NCBI GenBank assembly: GCA_016199835.1
Contig: JACQFX010000030.1
Location: forward strand, 1-34,383
Direction of reading: 5' to 3'
DNA: 34,383 nt
From: Nitrosomonadales bacterium
GTDB taxonomy: Bacteria; Pseudomonadota; Gammaproteobacteria; Burkholderiales; Gallionellaceae
The position numbers were made by a program, and so were the translations under genes. Positions within the stretch are counted from its first letter, which is position 1, and each line of letters begins with the position of its first letter. The notes beneath the pieces are model-generated. The model was not told the DNA's origin. It was given only the letters and a program-made list of their open reading frames with translations, and did not search any database. Shown here piece by piece: positions 16,260 through 26,494 of this stretch.

Positions 16260-16488
16260 GTTGAGTCACGCAATGAGTGCATAAACCTAAACCGGACGAG
16301 CCGGAGCCCCTCCTGCACACTGAAGTTAAACTCGGGTCCATCATTCATGACGACGCACGATTCACCGTAGGGCGGGCTCTGGCCGCCGTGTCGGGCGTAG
16401 CCCGACCTACGAAAGTGCAGCCGCGTGTCTTCAATTATGGAAAACTCAATTCGCCCCGCCACCTTCCGTCCTGCTTGATCGCTAATGC
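16260..16488. repeat. Intergenic region with GTAGG-CGGGCT inverted repeat
   Basis: No gene is seen between the helicase stop and the OB-fold gene. At 16367-16378 (GTAGGGCGGGCT) and 16399-16410 (AGCCCGACCTAC) there is an imperfect inverted repeat (11 of 12) of the dispersed 'gtaggtcgggctacgcccgac' type. A related 14-mer, GTAGCCCGACCTAC, recurs at 22261-22274. It may serve as a terminator or structural repeat. Confidence 0.55.
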
Positions 16489-16869
16489 CTATTTCTTGAC
16501 TTCTATTTTTCCATCCTCGAGCAGCAGAGGATAAAAGTAGCCGCTGCCGAAATCCCGGTTCACTACCACCACGCCGGAGATGGTAACCTGGTCACCCACT
16601 TTGGCGGTCTGTTTGCTGGTGACGATCAGGTCGTTGGTTTCGGTGGCAGCGTCGCCGGTGCCATCCTGCACGTGAACGAAGTTGCGCTTCATGATGCCGC
16701 CGAGGACTTTAACCACCTTGCCCTGAACGCTGACCGTCTGGCCGGCAAGCCCTGCCGAGTTCTTGTAGACGTCCGCGACGGACATCTGATTATCGGCTGC
16801 GTTCGCGTTGAGTGTGGCCAGCCCGACCAAGCAAGCAAGCACGGCAGATACGATGGTGATGATTTTCAT
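16489..16869 (-). CDS. Periplasmic OB-fold protein
   Basis: A 126-residue protein with a signal peptide (cleavage near NANA-AD, residue 24) and a small OB-fold domain. The domain shows LAGQTVSVQGKVVKV, then KRNFVHVQDGTGD and VGDQVTISGVVVVNRDFG, which is the pattern of the nucleic-acid-binding-like or NrfJ-type exported OB domains. Some relatives are linked to c-type cytochrome or metal chemistry; the function here is not known. It starts with a good AGGAG-type site upstream. It is convergent with the helicase fragment and divergent from the radical SAM gene. Confidence 0.78.
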   Translation of the reverse strand: MKIITIVSAVLACLVGLATLNANAADNQMSVADVYKNSAGLAGQTVSVQGKVVKVLGGIMKRNFVHVQDGTGDAATETNDLIVTSKQTAKVGDQVTISGVVVVNRDFGSGYFYPLLLEDGKIEVKK

Positions 16870-17063
16870 GGAAACTCCTGGGAAAAGTTATATGTGTGCC
16901 GCAGCCATTATATAGAATCGTGGCGGGAATGGCTTTGCGGCGCGACAGCTTGCGTAGCTCACCGAGGTCGCCGCCATACTTGCCGTTGGCGCCTGGGTTA
17001 GAATTGGCACAGGTTTCCCGCACACTTTTCGAACCCACTTTGATTTCCGCTGCTTTCTCCCCG

Positions 17064-18077
17064 ATGCGCATCGCCCACCTCCGCCAACGCCTGCACGACC
17101 TCGGCGCCAAGCCTTGTCACGAAGATCGCCTGTTGCGCGGCTGGAGCCAGCTCGGCTCCTACGACAGGAAGCACAGTCCCGCAGAGACTTTTTTCCCGCA
17201 GGCAATGCGCAATGAGTTGCCTGCCATCGAGGCGGGGTTGCATGAGCTGGCGCGGCTGCACGGTGAATATCCCGCCGATGATAATGAGGTCGCCCGCCTG
17301 CTGGTCGAGCTGCGTGATGGCCAGATGGTGGAGAGTGTACTGTTACCGCGCGGCGGTTTGTGCGTGTCTACGCAGGTGGGGTGTGCCGTGGGCTGTGTGT
17401 TCTGCATGAGCGGCCGCAATGGCTTGCTGCGCCAGCTCGGCAGCGCCGAGATCGTCGCCCAGGTGGTGCTCGCTCGCAAACGCCGCGCGGTGAGCAAGGT
17501 GGTGTTCATGGGCATGGGCGAACCGGCCCACAATCTCGACAACGTGTGCGAGGCGATTCATGTGCTCGGCATCCATGGCAACATCGGCCACAAGGATCTG
17601 GTGTTCTCCACGGTCGGCGATTTTCGCGTGTTCGAGCGCCTGCCGACAGAAACCGTAAAGCCCGCGCTCGCGCTGTCACTGCATTCCACCGATGCCGAAT
17701 TGCGCGCCCGGTTGTTGCCACACGCGCCGCAGATCGCCATCGAAGAACTGGTGGAGCGCGGCGAAGCATATGCACGTGCCACCGGCTATCCGGTGCAATA
17801 CCAATGGACGTTGATCGAGGGTGTTAACGACAGCGATGCCGAGCTGGAACGGATAGCACAGCTTCTTTCCGGGAAATACGCCGTGATGAATTTCATCCCG
17901 TTCAACGAAGTGGATGGGCTCGCCTATCGCCGCCCCCCGCACGAACGAACAGCATTCATGGTGGGCACGCTGAAACAGCGCGGCATCATCGCCAGATTGC
18001 GCGATTCGGCAGGGCAGGAGGTGGAGGGTGCATGCGGACAATTAAGGGCGAGGGCGGGGAATGCAAATAAGCTATAA
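17064..18077 (+). CDS. Radical SAM rRNA methyltransferase, RlmN/Cfr family
   Basis: A 337-residue enzyme of the family that methylates C2 or C8 of adenine in 23S rRNA and tRNA. Features are the 4Fe-4S motif CAVGCVFC (near residues 106-113), the SAM motif FMGMGEPAHN, the first catalytic cysteine in LCVSTQVGC (near 100) and the resolving cysteine in the C-terminal GACGQL (near 324). The N-terminal helical segment LRQRLHDLGAKPCHEDRLL resembles the RlmN accessory domain. The frame is open further upstream (to 16896), but those codons look noncoding, so I chose ATG 17064 although its ribosome-binding site is poor. The usual rlmN context is absent, so this may be a second, divergent copy. Confidence 0.85.
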   Translation: MRIAHLRQRLHDLGAKPCHEDRLLRGWSQLGSYDRKHSPAETFFPQAMRNELPAIEAGLHELARLHGEYPADDNEVARLLVELRDGQMVESVLLPRGGLCVSTQVGCAVGCVFCMSGRNGLLRQLGSAEIVAQVVLARKRRAVSKVVFMGMGEPAHNLDNVCEAIHVLGIHGNIGHKDLVFSTVGDFRVFERLPTETVKPALALSLHSTDAELRARLLPHAPQIAIEELVERGEAYARATGYPVQYQWTLIEGVNDSDAELERIAQLLSGKYAVMNFIPFNEVDGLAYRRPPHERTAFMVGTLKQRGIIARLRDSAGQEVEGACGQLRARAGNANKL

Positions 18078-18126
18078 AATCGCCCAAGCCAGACCGACCA
18101 TTGAAACCGCAAACAGCGAGTACGAA

Positions 18127-18321
18127 ATGACAGACACAGACTTTATTGTCGAATCTCCTTGTGTAGATAATTGCCGCCTGAATGAACAAGGCATCTGCCT
18201 CGGCTGCTTCCTCTCGCGTGAAGAAATAGACGGCTGGAATCGCGCCAGCAACCAGGATCGTATGGTTATGCTGCGCAACGCCAGCCAGCGACAGCAGACC
18301 CAGCCGGAAACGACGCGATGA
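18127..18321 (+). CDS. DUF1289 family small protein
   Basis: A 64-residue protein with the DUF1289 pattern SPCVDNCRLNEQGICLGCFLSREEI: four cysteines, probably metal-binding, and then W and R positions. Its function is unknown. The ATG at 18127 is chosen because similarity begins there, although the frame stays open to 18061. Its stop overlaps the next start (ATGA). Confidence 0.8.
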   Translation: MTDTDFIVESPCVDNCRLNEQGICLGCFLSREEIDGWNRASNQDRMVMLRNASQRQQTQPETTR

Positions 18322-18512
18322 AATACAGTCACTACAAAGGCGGCATCTATCAGTTCGTGTGCGAGGCGCACCTGGAAGCCGATCCCGATGTCGTGCTGAT
18401 GATCTATCGCGGAGAAGATGGCACAACATGGGCGCGGCCACGCGCAGTGTTCTTCGAGACGGTCGAGCATGAGGGCAGGCGCGTGCCGCGCTTCGCGCCA
18501 CTGAGCACCTGA
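18318..18512 (+). CDS. DUF1653 family small protein
   Basis: A 64-residue protein matching DUF1653: KYSHYKGGIYQFVCEAHLEADPD, then VLMIYRGEDGTTWARP and FFETVEHEGRRVPRF. The fold is a small beta-barrel of unknown role. It overlaps the DUF1289 gene by four bases and probably forms an operon with it and perhaps with the radical SAM gene. Confidence 0.85.
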   Translation: MKYSHYKGGIYQFVCEAHLEADPDVVLMIYRGEDGTTWARPRAVFFETVEHEGRRVPRFAPLST

Positions 18513-18618
18513 CACCCGCAGAGGTCACCTCCCACCTGCCCGGCCTCGCGGGCCGCGCACTCCCACAGCCCCTCTTCCGCTTGCTGGAAAAGGCGCCGTG
18601 AGGCCGAAAGAGAAGTAT

Positions 18619-21201
<2,583 letters not shown>

Positions 21202-21237
21202 GACGGCTCCTCAAAAGGAATATTGGGACTGGCTGGT

Positions 21238-21265
21238 AGATGGGGTCGTCAGGCAGGATTTCAAG
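21238..21265 (-). promoter_or_regulatory. RpoH (sigma-32) heat-shock promoter of clpB
   Basis: On the minus strand the sequence reads CTTGAAA (21265-21259), a 13-bp spacer, and CCCCATCT (21245-21238). This equals the sigma-32 consensus CTTGAAA-N(11-16)-CCCCATNT at every fixed position. It lies 37 bp before the clpB ATG, at a suitable distance. Confidence 0.88.
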
Positions 21266-21402
21266 TCGCCGTACAGATTATGGAGTTGCAACCGGGTTGG
21301 GCAATTGCTTTGCCACGCGGGCTCGACTAGACTGCCCATTGCGTTTGCAGACGGCGAATGAAGTACTGCACCAGCGCCCCGAACTCGTTGAAGTATAATT
21401 TA

Positions 21403-22245
21403 ATGATTACCCCAAACGACCTTGCCTCTCACATCCGCGCCAACATCACCACCGCGCTGGAAGAGGATGTACGCGACGGCGACCTCACCGCGCAACTGAT
21501 CCCTGAGCATACGCAAGGCCAGGCCACCGTCATCACGCGCCAGCCCATGGTGCTGTGCGGCACGCTGTGGTTCGAGGGCTGCTTCCGCGCACTCGATGCG
21601 AATTGCGAAATCCATTGGCAATTGCGCGAAGGCGAAACGGCGCAATCCGGCCAGACGTTATGCGAAATACGCGGTGAAGCGCGCGCACTGCTTACGGCGG
21701 AACGCGCCGCGCTGAATTTTTTGCAGACGCTTTCCGCCACGGCTACCGCAACGCGGCGTTATGTGGATGCCGTGTCCGGATACAAGTCGAAGATCATGGA
21801 CACGCGCAAGACGCTGCCCGGCCTGCGCCTGGCGCAGAAGTATGCGGTGACGGTGGGCGGCGGACATAACCAGCGCATCGGCCTGTTCGACGGCATCCTC
21901 ATCAAGGAAAACCACATCATGGCGGCGGGCAGCATACGCGCGGCGCTGGATGCCGCATTCCGCCTGGCGCCCGAAGGTGCGACCGTGCAGATCGAAGTAG
22001 AAGACCTGGTTGAACTGCAAGAAGCACTGGATGCCGGAGCGAAGCTAATCCTGCTCGACAATTTCAGCCTCGACAACATGCGTGCAGCGGTCAAACTCAA
22101 TGCGGGTCGCGCAGAACTCGAAGCATCCGGCGGCGTCAATCTGGATACCGTGCGCGCCATCGCCGGGACCGGCATGGATCGCATCTCCATCGGCGGGCTG
22201 ACCAAGGATGTGCAGGCGGTGGATTTGTCGATGCGGTTTGCGTAA
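21403..22245 (+). CDS. nadC: Nicotinate-nucleotide pyrophosphorylase (carboxylating)
   Basis: Converts quinolinate and PRPP to nicotinate mononucleotide in NAD biosynthesis. Diagnostic blocks are EEDVRDGDLTAQLIP near residue 18, RAALNFLQTLSATAT near 101, the substrate-site TRKTLPGLRLAQKYAVTVGGG (split here as TRKTLPGLR and KYAVTVGGG, near 135-150), LIKENH near 166, ILLDNFSLDNM near 212 and ASGGVNLDTVRAIAGTGMD near 240. I chose the ATG at 21403 over the in-frame 21358 because family similarity begins at MITPNDL. The protein is 280 residues. Confidence 0.95.
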   Translation: MITPNDLASHIRANITTALEEDVRDGDLTAQLIPEHTQGQATVITRQPMVLCGTLWFEGCFRALDANCEIHWQLREGETAQSGQTLCEIRGEARALLTAERAALNFLQTLSATATATRRYVDAVSGYKSKIMDTRKTLPGLRLAQKYAVTVGGGHNQRIGLFDGILIKENHIMAAGSIRAALDAAFRLAPEGATVQIEVEDLVELQEALDAGAKLILLDNFSLDNMRAAVKLNAGRAELEASGGVNLDTVRAIAGTGMDRISIGGLTKDVQAVDLSMRFA

Positions 22246-22260
22246 CACAGGGTAAACATT

Positions 22261-22274
22261 GTAGCCCGACCTAC
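22261..22274. repeat. GTAGCCCGACCTAC repeat
   Basis: A 14-bp sequence between nadC and the amidotransferase gene that repeats one arm of the inverted repeat at 16399-16410. It is probably a solo half of a dispersed intergenic repeat. Confidence 0.5.
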
Positions 22275-22333
22275 ATTGCCACCCGTTTGCGGGAGAAGCC
22301 CCCTGTGATGAGGGGCAATGACCGGAGAACATC

Positions 22334-23146
22334 ATGTGCCAACTGCTAGGAATGAACTGCAATACCCCCACCGACATCTGTTTTTCCTTTACCGGATTCC
22401 AGAAGCGCGGAGGAGAAACCGATGTGCATGCCGACGGCTGGGGCATCGCGTTTTTCGAGGGGTGCGGCGTGCGGCTGTTCCTCGACCCGCAGCCCTCGGC
22501 GCAATCGCCCATCGCCGAACTCGTGCGCAACTACCCGATCCGCTCGCTCAACGTCATCGCGCATATCCGCAAGGCCACGCAGGGCGTGGTGTCGCTGGAG
22601 AACACGCATCCGTTCCAGCGCGAGTTGTGGGGACGCTATTGGGTGTACGCGCACAATGGCAACCTGCCGCAGTTTCTGCCGCAACTCGACAGCAGTTTCC
22701 TGCCCGTCGGCAACACCGACAGCGAGCGCATCTTCTGCTGGCTGCTGCAAAGCCTGCGCCAGCGCTTCAGTGATGCCGCGCCCTCACGCGATGAATTATT
22801 TGCCGCCGTACATGAACTCATCCTGCCGCTGTCCGGCATGGGCATCTTCAACTTCATGCTGTCCAACGGCGAATGGCTGATGGCGCACTGCTCTACCGAA
22901 TTGAGCTATGTCGTGCGTCGCGCGCCGTTCAACGTGGCACACCTCAAGGACGAGGACGTGATGGTGGACTTCAGCAAAGTGACCACACCGAACGACCGCG
23001 TGGCGGTAATCGCCACCTTGCCGCTGACCGACAACGAACAGTGGATCACCATGCAGCCCGGCTCGCTGTGGCTGTTCCATGAAGGCCAGGCAGTCAGCCA
23101 TTTCCTTACGCACCCCAGCCCGATAAAATCCTTGTCCGGGGTTTGA
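22334..23146 (+). CDS. Class II glutamine amidotransferase (YafJ-like)
   Basis: A 270-residue protein with an N-terminal nucleophile hydrolase fold. The catalytic cysteine is residue 2 (MCQLLGM), and HADGWGIAFF near 33, RKATQGVVSLENTHPF near 77 and YWVYAHNGNL near 98 complete the GATase II site. Members of the YafJ branch are stand-alone; their substrate is uncertain and they are sometimes linked to stress or fitness functions. It follows nadC with an 88-bp gap holding a repeated 14-mer (22261-22274). Confidence 0.9.
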   Translation: MCQLLGMNCNTPTDICFSFTGFQKRGGETDVHADGWGIAFFEGCGVRLFLDPQPSAQSPIAELVRNYPIRSLNVIAHIRKATQGVVSLENTHPFQRELWGRYWVYAHNGNLPQFLPQLDSSFLPVGNTDSERIFCWLLQSLRQRFSDAAPSRDELFAAVHELILPLSGMGIFNFMLSNGEWLMAHCSTELSYVVRRAPFNVAHLKDEDVMVDFSKVTTPNDRVAVIATLPLTDNEQWITMQPGSLWLFHEGQAVSHFLTHPSPIKSLSGV

Positions 23147-23198
23147 ACTTCCGTGCTGCGTCCCCATCTATCGCGCATAGCCGAACAAAAGGAAAGCC

Positions 23199-23639
23199 AT
23201 GAGCGACTCTTTGCACATCGTCTGCCAGCACTGCGACGCGGTGAATCGTGTGCCTGCCGCCAAGCTGGGCAAGCACCCGACCTGCGGCAAATGCCAGCAA
23301 TCGCTGTTCACTTCGCATCCGGTCGATCTCGACAACAGGAATTTCGACCGCCACATCGCGCGCAGCGACATCCCGGTGCTGGTGGATTTCTGGGCGCCCT
23401 GGTGCGGGCCGTGCCGCATGATGGCCCCGGCCTTCGTACAGGCGGCAACGCTGCTGGAACCACACATGCGGCTGGCCAAACTCAACACCGAAGAATCGCA
23501 GGAACTGGGCGTACGTTATAATATCCGCAGCATCCCGACATTGGCCCTGTTCAAGGGCGGACGCGAAATCGCGCGTCAAGCCGGAGCGATGGATGCATCC
23601 GGCATCGTGCAATGGGCACGTTCAAATTCAAAAATGTAA
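23199..23639 (+). CDS. trxC: Thioredoxin 2 (zinc-ribbon thioredoxin)
   Basis: A 146-residue cytosolic disulfide reductase. The N-terminal zinc ribbon has CQHC (9-12) and CGKC (29-32), and the thioredoxin domain has the active site WCGPC (68-72) and the cis-proline loop SIPTL. This combination is diagnostic for TrxC, which in other bacteria is induced by oxidative stress. No OxyR site was identified. It follows the amidotransferase by about 50 bp and precedes a small lipoprotein gene by 15 bp. Confidence 0.95.
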   Translation: MSDSLHIVCQHCDAVNRVPAAKLGKHPTCGKCQQSLFTSHPVDLDNRNFDRHIARSDIPVLVDFWAPWCGPCRMMAPAFVQAATLLEPHMRLAKLNTEESQELGVRYNIRSIPTLALFKGGREIARQAGAMDASGIVQWARSNSKM

Positions 23640-23654
23640 CAATTGGAAATCCGC

Positions 23655-23876
23655 ATGAACCGTTTGCTTGGAAGTTTGCTCGTTATCATCCCGGCATTGA
23701 CAGCCTGCACCAGCGATCCATACCGGCACATCTACGAAAACATCCAAAGGCGCAACGAAGCAGCCAGGCCATTCCCCGAACGAGCCATCCCGCCACATCT
23801 TCCCAGTTACAAGGAATACAAGATGGAACGCAACCGGCTGAGCGGGGATGTGCAGTCATTGAACGAGAGTCGATGA
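23655..23876 (+). CDS. Small lipoprotein of unknown function
   Basis: A 73-residue protein from the ATG at 23655. A hydrophobic signal ends in the lipobox LTAC, and the mature part is short, charged and Arg/Glu-rich (YRHIYENIQRRNEAARP). An in-frame TTG at 23643 is less likely. No family is recognised. It lies 15 bp after trxC and is probably co-transcribed with it. Confidence 0.65.
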   Translation: MNRLLGSLLVIIPALTACTSDPYRHIYENIQRRNEAARPFPERAIPPHLPSYKEYKMERNRLSGDVQSLNESR

Positions 23877-23902
23877 CACCGCCCGGTTTTTCCGGAAATC
23901 CT

Positions 23903-23929
23903 TAAAGTTCTGCATCCGCCAGCCGATAA
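23903..23929 (+). promoter_or_regulatory. FliA (sigma-28) flagellar-type promoter
   Basis: TAAAGTTC (23903-23910), an 11-bp spacer (23911-23921), and GCCGATAA (23922-23929). The sigma-28 consensus is TAAAGTTT-N11-GCCGATAA, so 15 of 16 fixed positions match with exact spacing. It lies 31 bp before the EF-hand gene ATG, which also has a GGAGG-type site at 23951-23956. Confidence 0.85.
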
Positions 23930-23960
23930 CCATACTCAACGTAGCGCATCGGAGGCTGAG

Positions 23961-24995
23961 ATGAAAGTAGCCGATTATTCCCTATCCATGCAGACCAGCC
24001 ATGTCTGGTCGCAACAGAGCAGCGTGCAGGAGAGTTTGCACGTCTGGGTGGATCCTCCGCGCGCACCGCCAGCACCGGACAATGTCCTGGTCAGCATTTC
24101 CCCTGCCGCACAGCAAAAGCAGTCGAGCGAAGCCACGGCGATCGCGGCAGGCGCCAGCACTGTGACCAATGATCCTAATCTGCAAGCCCTCATCGCCCTG
24201 ATAGAAAGATTAACAGGCCAAAAGGTCAGGGTATTCGATGCCAGCCAGCTCGCCGCGCCACAATCCGCACCACCGACACCACCCCATGCGGCGCAACAGA
24301 ATGCCGCACCGCCACATGCCGGATACGGACTGGATTACAGCCAGACACAGAGCTATAGCGAGAGCGAGCAGACCACCCTGCAGGCCAGCGGCGTGATCAA
24401 GACCAGCGACGGCAAGGAGATCAATTTCAGCCTGAATCTGGTGATGCAGCGCCAATACAGCAAGACCAGCACCACCACCGTGCATGCGGGCGATGCGGCA
24501 CGCAAGACCGATCCGCTGGTCATCAATTTCAACGGCACGGCTGCCCAGTTGAGCGAACAACGTTTTGCCTTCGATCTGAATGCGGATGGGCAAAAAGAGC
24601 TGATCAACGCACCCGCATCCGGTAGCGGCTTCCTCGCGCTCGACAAGAATGGCGACGGCAAGATCAACAATGGCAGCGAGTTATTCGGCTCCGGCACCGG
24701 GAATGGCTTCAGCGAACTGGCCCAGTACGACAGCGACCACAATGGCTGGATAGATGAAAACGACGCCGCATTCCAGAAACTCAAGGTGTGGGCCAGGGAT
24801 GCGGCGGGAAACGACAAGTTAAGCAGCCTGGCCTCACTCGGCGTTGGCGCCATATCGCTGCAAGCGGCCAGCACACCATTCGACATCAAGACCGCCACCA
24901 ACCAATTGCTCGGCTCCGTTCAGTCCAGCAGTGTCGCCATCAACGAGAACGGCACGGTCGGCAGCGTACAGCAGATAGACTTGATAATCATCTAG
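23961..24995 (+). CDS. EF-hand calcium-binding protein, probable FliA-dependent
   Basis: A 344-residue protein without a signal peptide. Residues 1-140 are Ala/Ser/Gln-rich and low-complexity. Residues 200-290 contain Ca-binding loops of EF-hand/dockerin type: DLNADGQKEL, DKNGDGKINNGSELFG and DSDHNGWIDENDAAF, followed by a conserved KVWARDAAGNDKL segment. This C-terminal block is widespread in proteins annotated as EF-hand or calcium-binding and found with motility or secretion genes. The promoter at 23903 puts it in the flagellar regulon, suggesting a role in motility or surface contact. I could not assign a specific function. Confidence 0.78.
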   Translation: MKVADYSLSMQTSHVWSQQSSVQESLHVWVDPPRAPPAPDNVLVSISPAAQQKQSSEATAIAAGASTVTNDPNLQALIALIERLTGQKVRVFDASQLAAPQSAPPTPPHAAQQNAAPPHAGYGLDYSQTQSYSESEQTTLQASGVIKTSDGKEINFSLNLVMQRQYSKTSTTTVHAGDAARKTDPLVINFNGTAAQLSEQRFAFDLNADGQKELINAPASGSGFLALDKNGDGKINNGSELFGSGTGNGFSELAQYDSDHNGWIDENDAAFQKLKVWARDAAGNDKLSSLASLGVGAISLQAASTPFDIKTATNQLLGSVQSSSVAINENGTVGSVQQIDLIII

Positions 24996-25006
24996 CCGCC
25001 CCCTCC

Positions 25007-25056
25007 CCGCAGCGTTCGCTGCGGAGTTAAAGTTGAGGTGCGAACCAAACTTTAAC
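25007..25056. repeat. Palindrome and inverted repeat before the IS110 stub
   Basis: An 8-bp-arm palindrome CCGCAGCG-TT-CGCTGCGG at 25007-25024 is followed by GTTAAAGTT (25026-25034) and AACTTTAAC (25048-25056). The first may end the EF-hand transcript. The second lies immediately before the transposase start and could belong to the IS110 left end. Confidence 0.45.
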
Positions 25057-25068
25057 GAGGAGAACGAC

Positions 25069-25167
25069 ATGTTATTTTGCGGCATAGACCTGCATTCCAA
25101 CAATAGCGTTGTAGTGATTTCGGACGAGAACGACAAGGTGCTTTATTCCCAACGCCACCCCAACAGC
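25069..25167 (+). pseudogene. IS110-family transposase, N-terminal stub
   Basis: The ATG at 25069, with GAGGAG upstream, begins MLFCGIDLHSNNSVVVIS, the RuvC-like N-terminal DEDD strand of IS110-type transposases (first Asp in GIDLH). Similarity stops after about 33 codons (near RHPN). The open frame runs on to 25638 but in unrelated sequence, including an antisense reading of the GGDEF gene region. The gene is a truncated remnant. Confidence 0.75.
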
Positions 25168-25173
25168 CTGATT

Positions 25174-25320
25174 TTATCTGGCGCGCGGCCGACAGGCTGC
25201 CGTCACCCAGGCCTGCTGCGGCTTGTAAGTCACCACCTGAGTGCGCCCGCTCATATGCTCGACACGCTGCCGCACATCTTCCAGCAGAGAACCCGGCATG
25301 ATAAGCGTCTTCGTATCCAT
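25174..25320 (-). CDS. Small open reading frame, uncertain
   Basis: A 48-codon frame beginning MDTKTLIMPGSLLEDVRQR and containing HMSGRTQVVTYKPQQAW, ending at a TAA next to the transposase stub. Codon use looks protein-like, but no ribosome-binding site is evident. It may be the start of a gene cut off by the IS110 event. No family is recognised. Confidence 0.3.
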   Translation of the reverse strand: MDTKTLIMPGSLLEDVRQRVEHMSGRTQVVTYKPQQAWVTAACRPRAR

Positions 25321-25450
25321 GACGATTCCGCACAAAAATACCGGCAATTAGCGCGGGGGTATTGGATAAGATCGCACCTAGGCGTAAACTGCGCCAGCCT
25401 CACCAGAAAAACTCTAAAAAATAGCTACGGCATTTCCAGGAGGAAGAGCC
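25321..25450. other. Leader of the GGDEF gene, no gene seen
   Basis: A region of 130 bp with lower GC content than its surroundings. It ends in an AGGAGG-type ribosome-binding site (near 25438-25444). I found no clear sigma-70 or sigma-28 promoter. Confidence 0.4.
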
Positions 25451-26479
25451 ATGAAGTATGCCCAAGACCGGAATGCAAGCGGCGAGATATTGCGTTTGCT
25501 CATTCAGAAAATGGCGGCCCAGCCGGCTGCGTTCACACCACCAAATTATGCAGTATGGTACGAGTTCGCAACGGGCATCAACCCCGCGCTGACCGAGGCC
25601 ATGAGCAAACTGCTCGACGGTGGTCAGAAACTCGATGATGAGGCCATCGACAAGCTGTATGCAAAATTCGTATCCGAATGCAATGTGGATGATGAGCGTA
25701 TCCTGCGCGAAGACGTTCAGAAGTTGCTGGGCAAGATCGCCGGATTCACCGCAGAAACCAACAAACAAGCCAGTGAATTCGGGAACAACCTGCAAGTCTA
25801 CGGCGACACGCTAAAGCAGAATCTCGACGCCTCCAAACTGGGCGCCCTGATCAGCAATATGGCCGACGACACCGACAAGATGCGCGGCTCGATGAACAAC
25901 CTGCAAACCGAACTGGAAGCCAGCAGACAACAGGTAGAAAAGTTGCACAAGGAACTCGAATCGGCGCGCGGCGAAGCGCTGATCGACCCGCTGACCGGCA
26001 TCCTCAACCGGCGCGGTTTCGAAGGCAAGGCGCAGCAGATATTTGCCGACAAGGCCTCCGTCGAAAAAGGCTTGTGCCTGCTGATGCTGGACATAGACCA
26101 CTTCAAGAAAATCAACGACACCTACGGCCACCTGTTCGGCGACAAAGTCATCTGTGGCATTGCTGCGGCCATTAAATCCAAGATCAAGGGACAGGACGCT
26201 GTAGCGCGACTGGGCGGCGAGGAGTTTGCCGTATTATTGCCGGAAACCGCCGTGGCTGGTGCCCATGCGGTCGCCGAGCAGATACGCAGCAGCATAGAGC
26301 GGGGCAAGATACGCCGCCTCGATACGCAGGAACAGATCGGCGGCATCACCATCTCCATCGGCGTGTCCATCTACGCCGCTGGCAGCAACATCACGGAGCT
26401 GCTGGATCAGGCCGACAAGGCGCTCTACGTTTCCAAGGAAGGCGGCAGGAACAGGGTCAGCGTGTACGGCCAGTCGTAG
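25451..26479 (+). CDS. Diguanylate cyclase (GGDEF) with helical N-terminal domain
   Basis: A 342-residue cytosolic protein. Residues 1-115 are a helical domain of unknown function, 120-180 a predicted coiled coil (QTELEASRQQVEKLHKELES), and 180-342 a GGDEF domain with DPLTGILNRRGF, DIDHFKKINDTYGH and the active loop GGEEF (near 255-259). It should make c-di-GMP. The inhibitory site five residues before the loop reads KGQD rather than RxxD, so product inhibition may be weak or absent. The ATG has an excellent ribosome-binding site. Confidence 0.9.
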   Translation: MKYAQDRNASGEILRLLIQKMAAQPAAFTPPNYAVWYEFATGINPALTEAMSKLLDGGQKLDDEAIDKLYAKFVSECNVDDERILREDVQKLLGKIAGFTAETNKQASEFGNNLQVYGDTLKQNLDASKLGALISNMADDTDKMRGSMNNLQTELEASRQQVEKLHKELESARGEALIDPLTGILNRRGFEGKAQQIFADKASVEKGLCLLMLDIDHFKKINDTYGHLFGDKVICGIAAAIKSKIKGQDAVARLGGEEFAVLLPETAVAGAHAVAEQIRSSIERGKIRRLDTQEQIGGITISIGVSIYAAGSNITELLDQADKALYVSKEGGRNRVSVYGQS

Positions 26480-26494
26480 CCGGCACCATTACGT

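Noticed and set aside
21394-21399. Perfect TATAAT before nadC
   Set aside because: It lies only three bases before the ATG, so a start site would fall inside the gene, and no -35 is found at 16-18 bp.
25007-25068. Bridge RNA of the IS110 element
   Set aside because: Only about 60-75 bp lie between the preceding gene and the transposase start, too short for the known IS110 guide RNA, and the transposase is a stub.
25168-25638. Continuation of the IS110 transposase frame
   Set aside because: The frame is open, but its residues are unrelated to DEDD transposases, and its last part is the wrong frame of the GGDEF gene.
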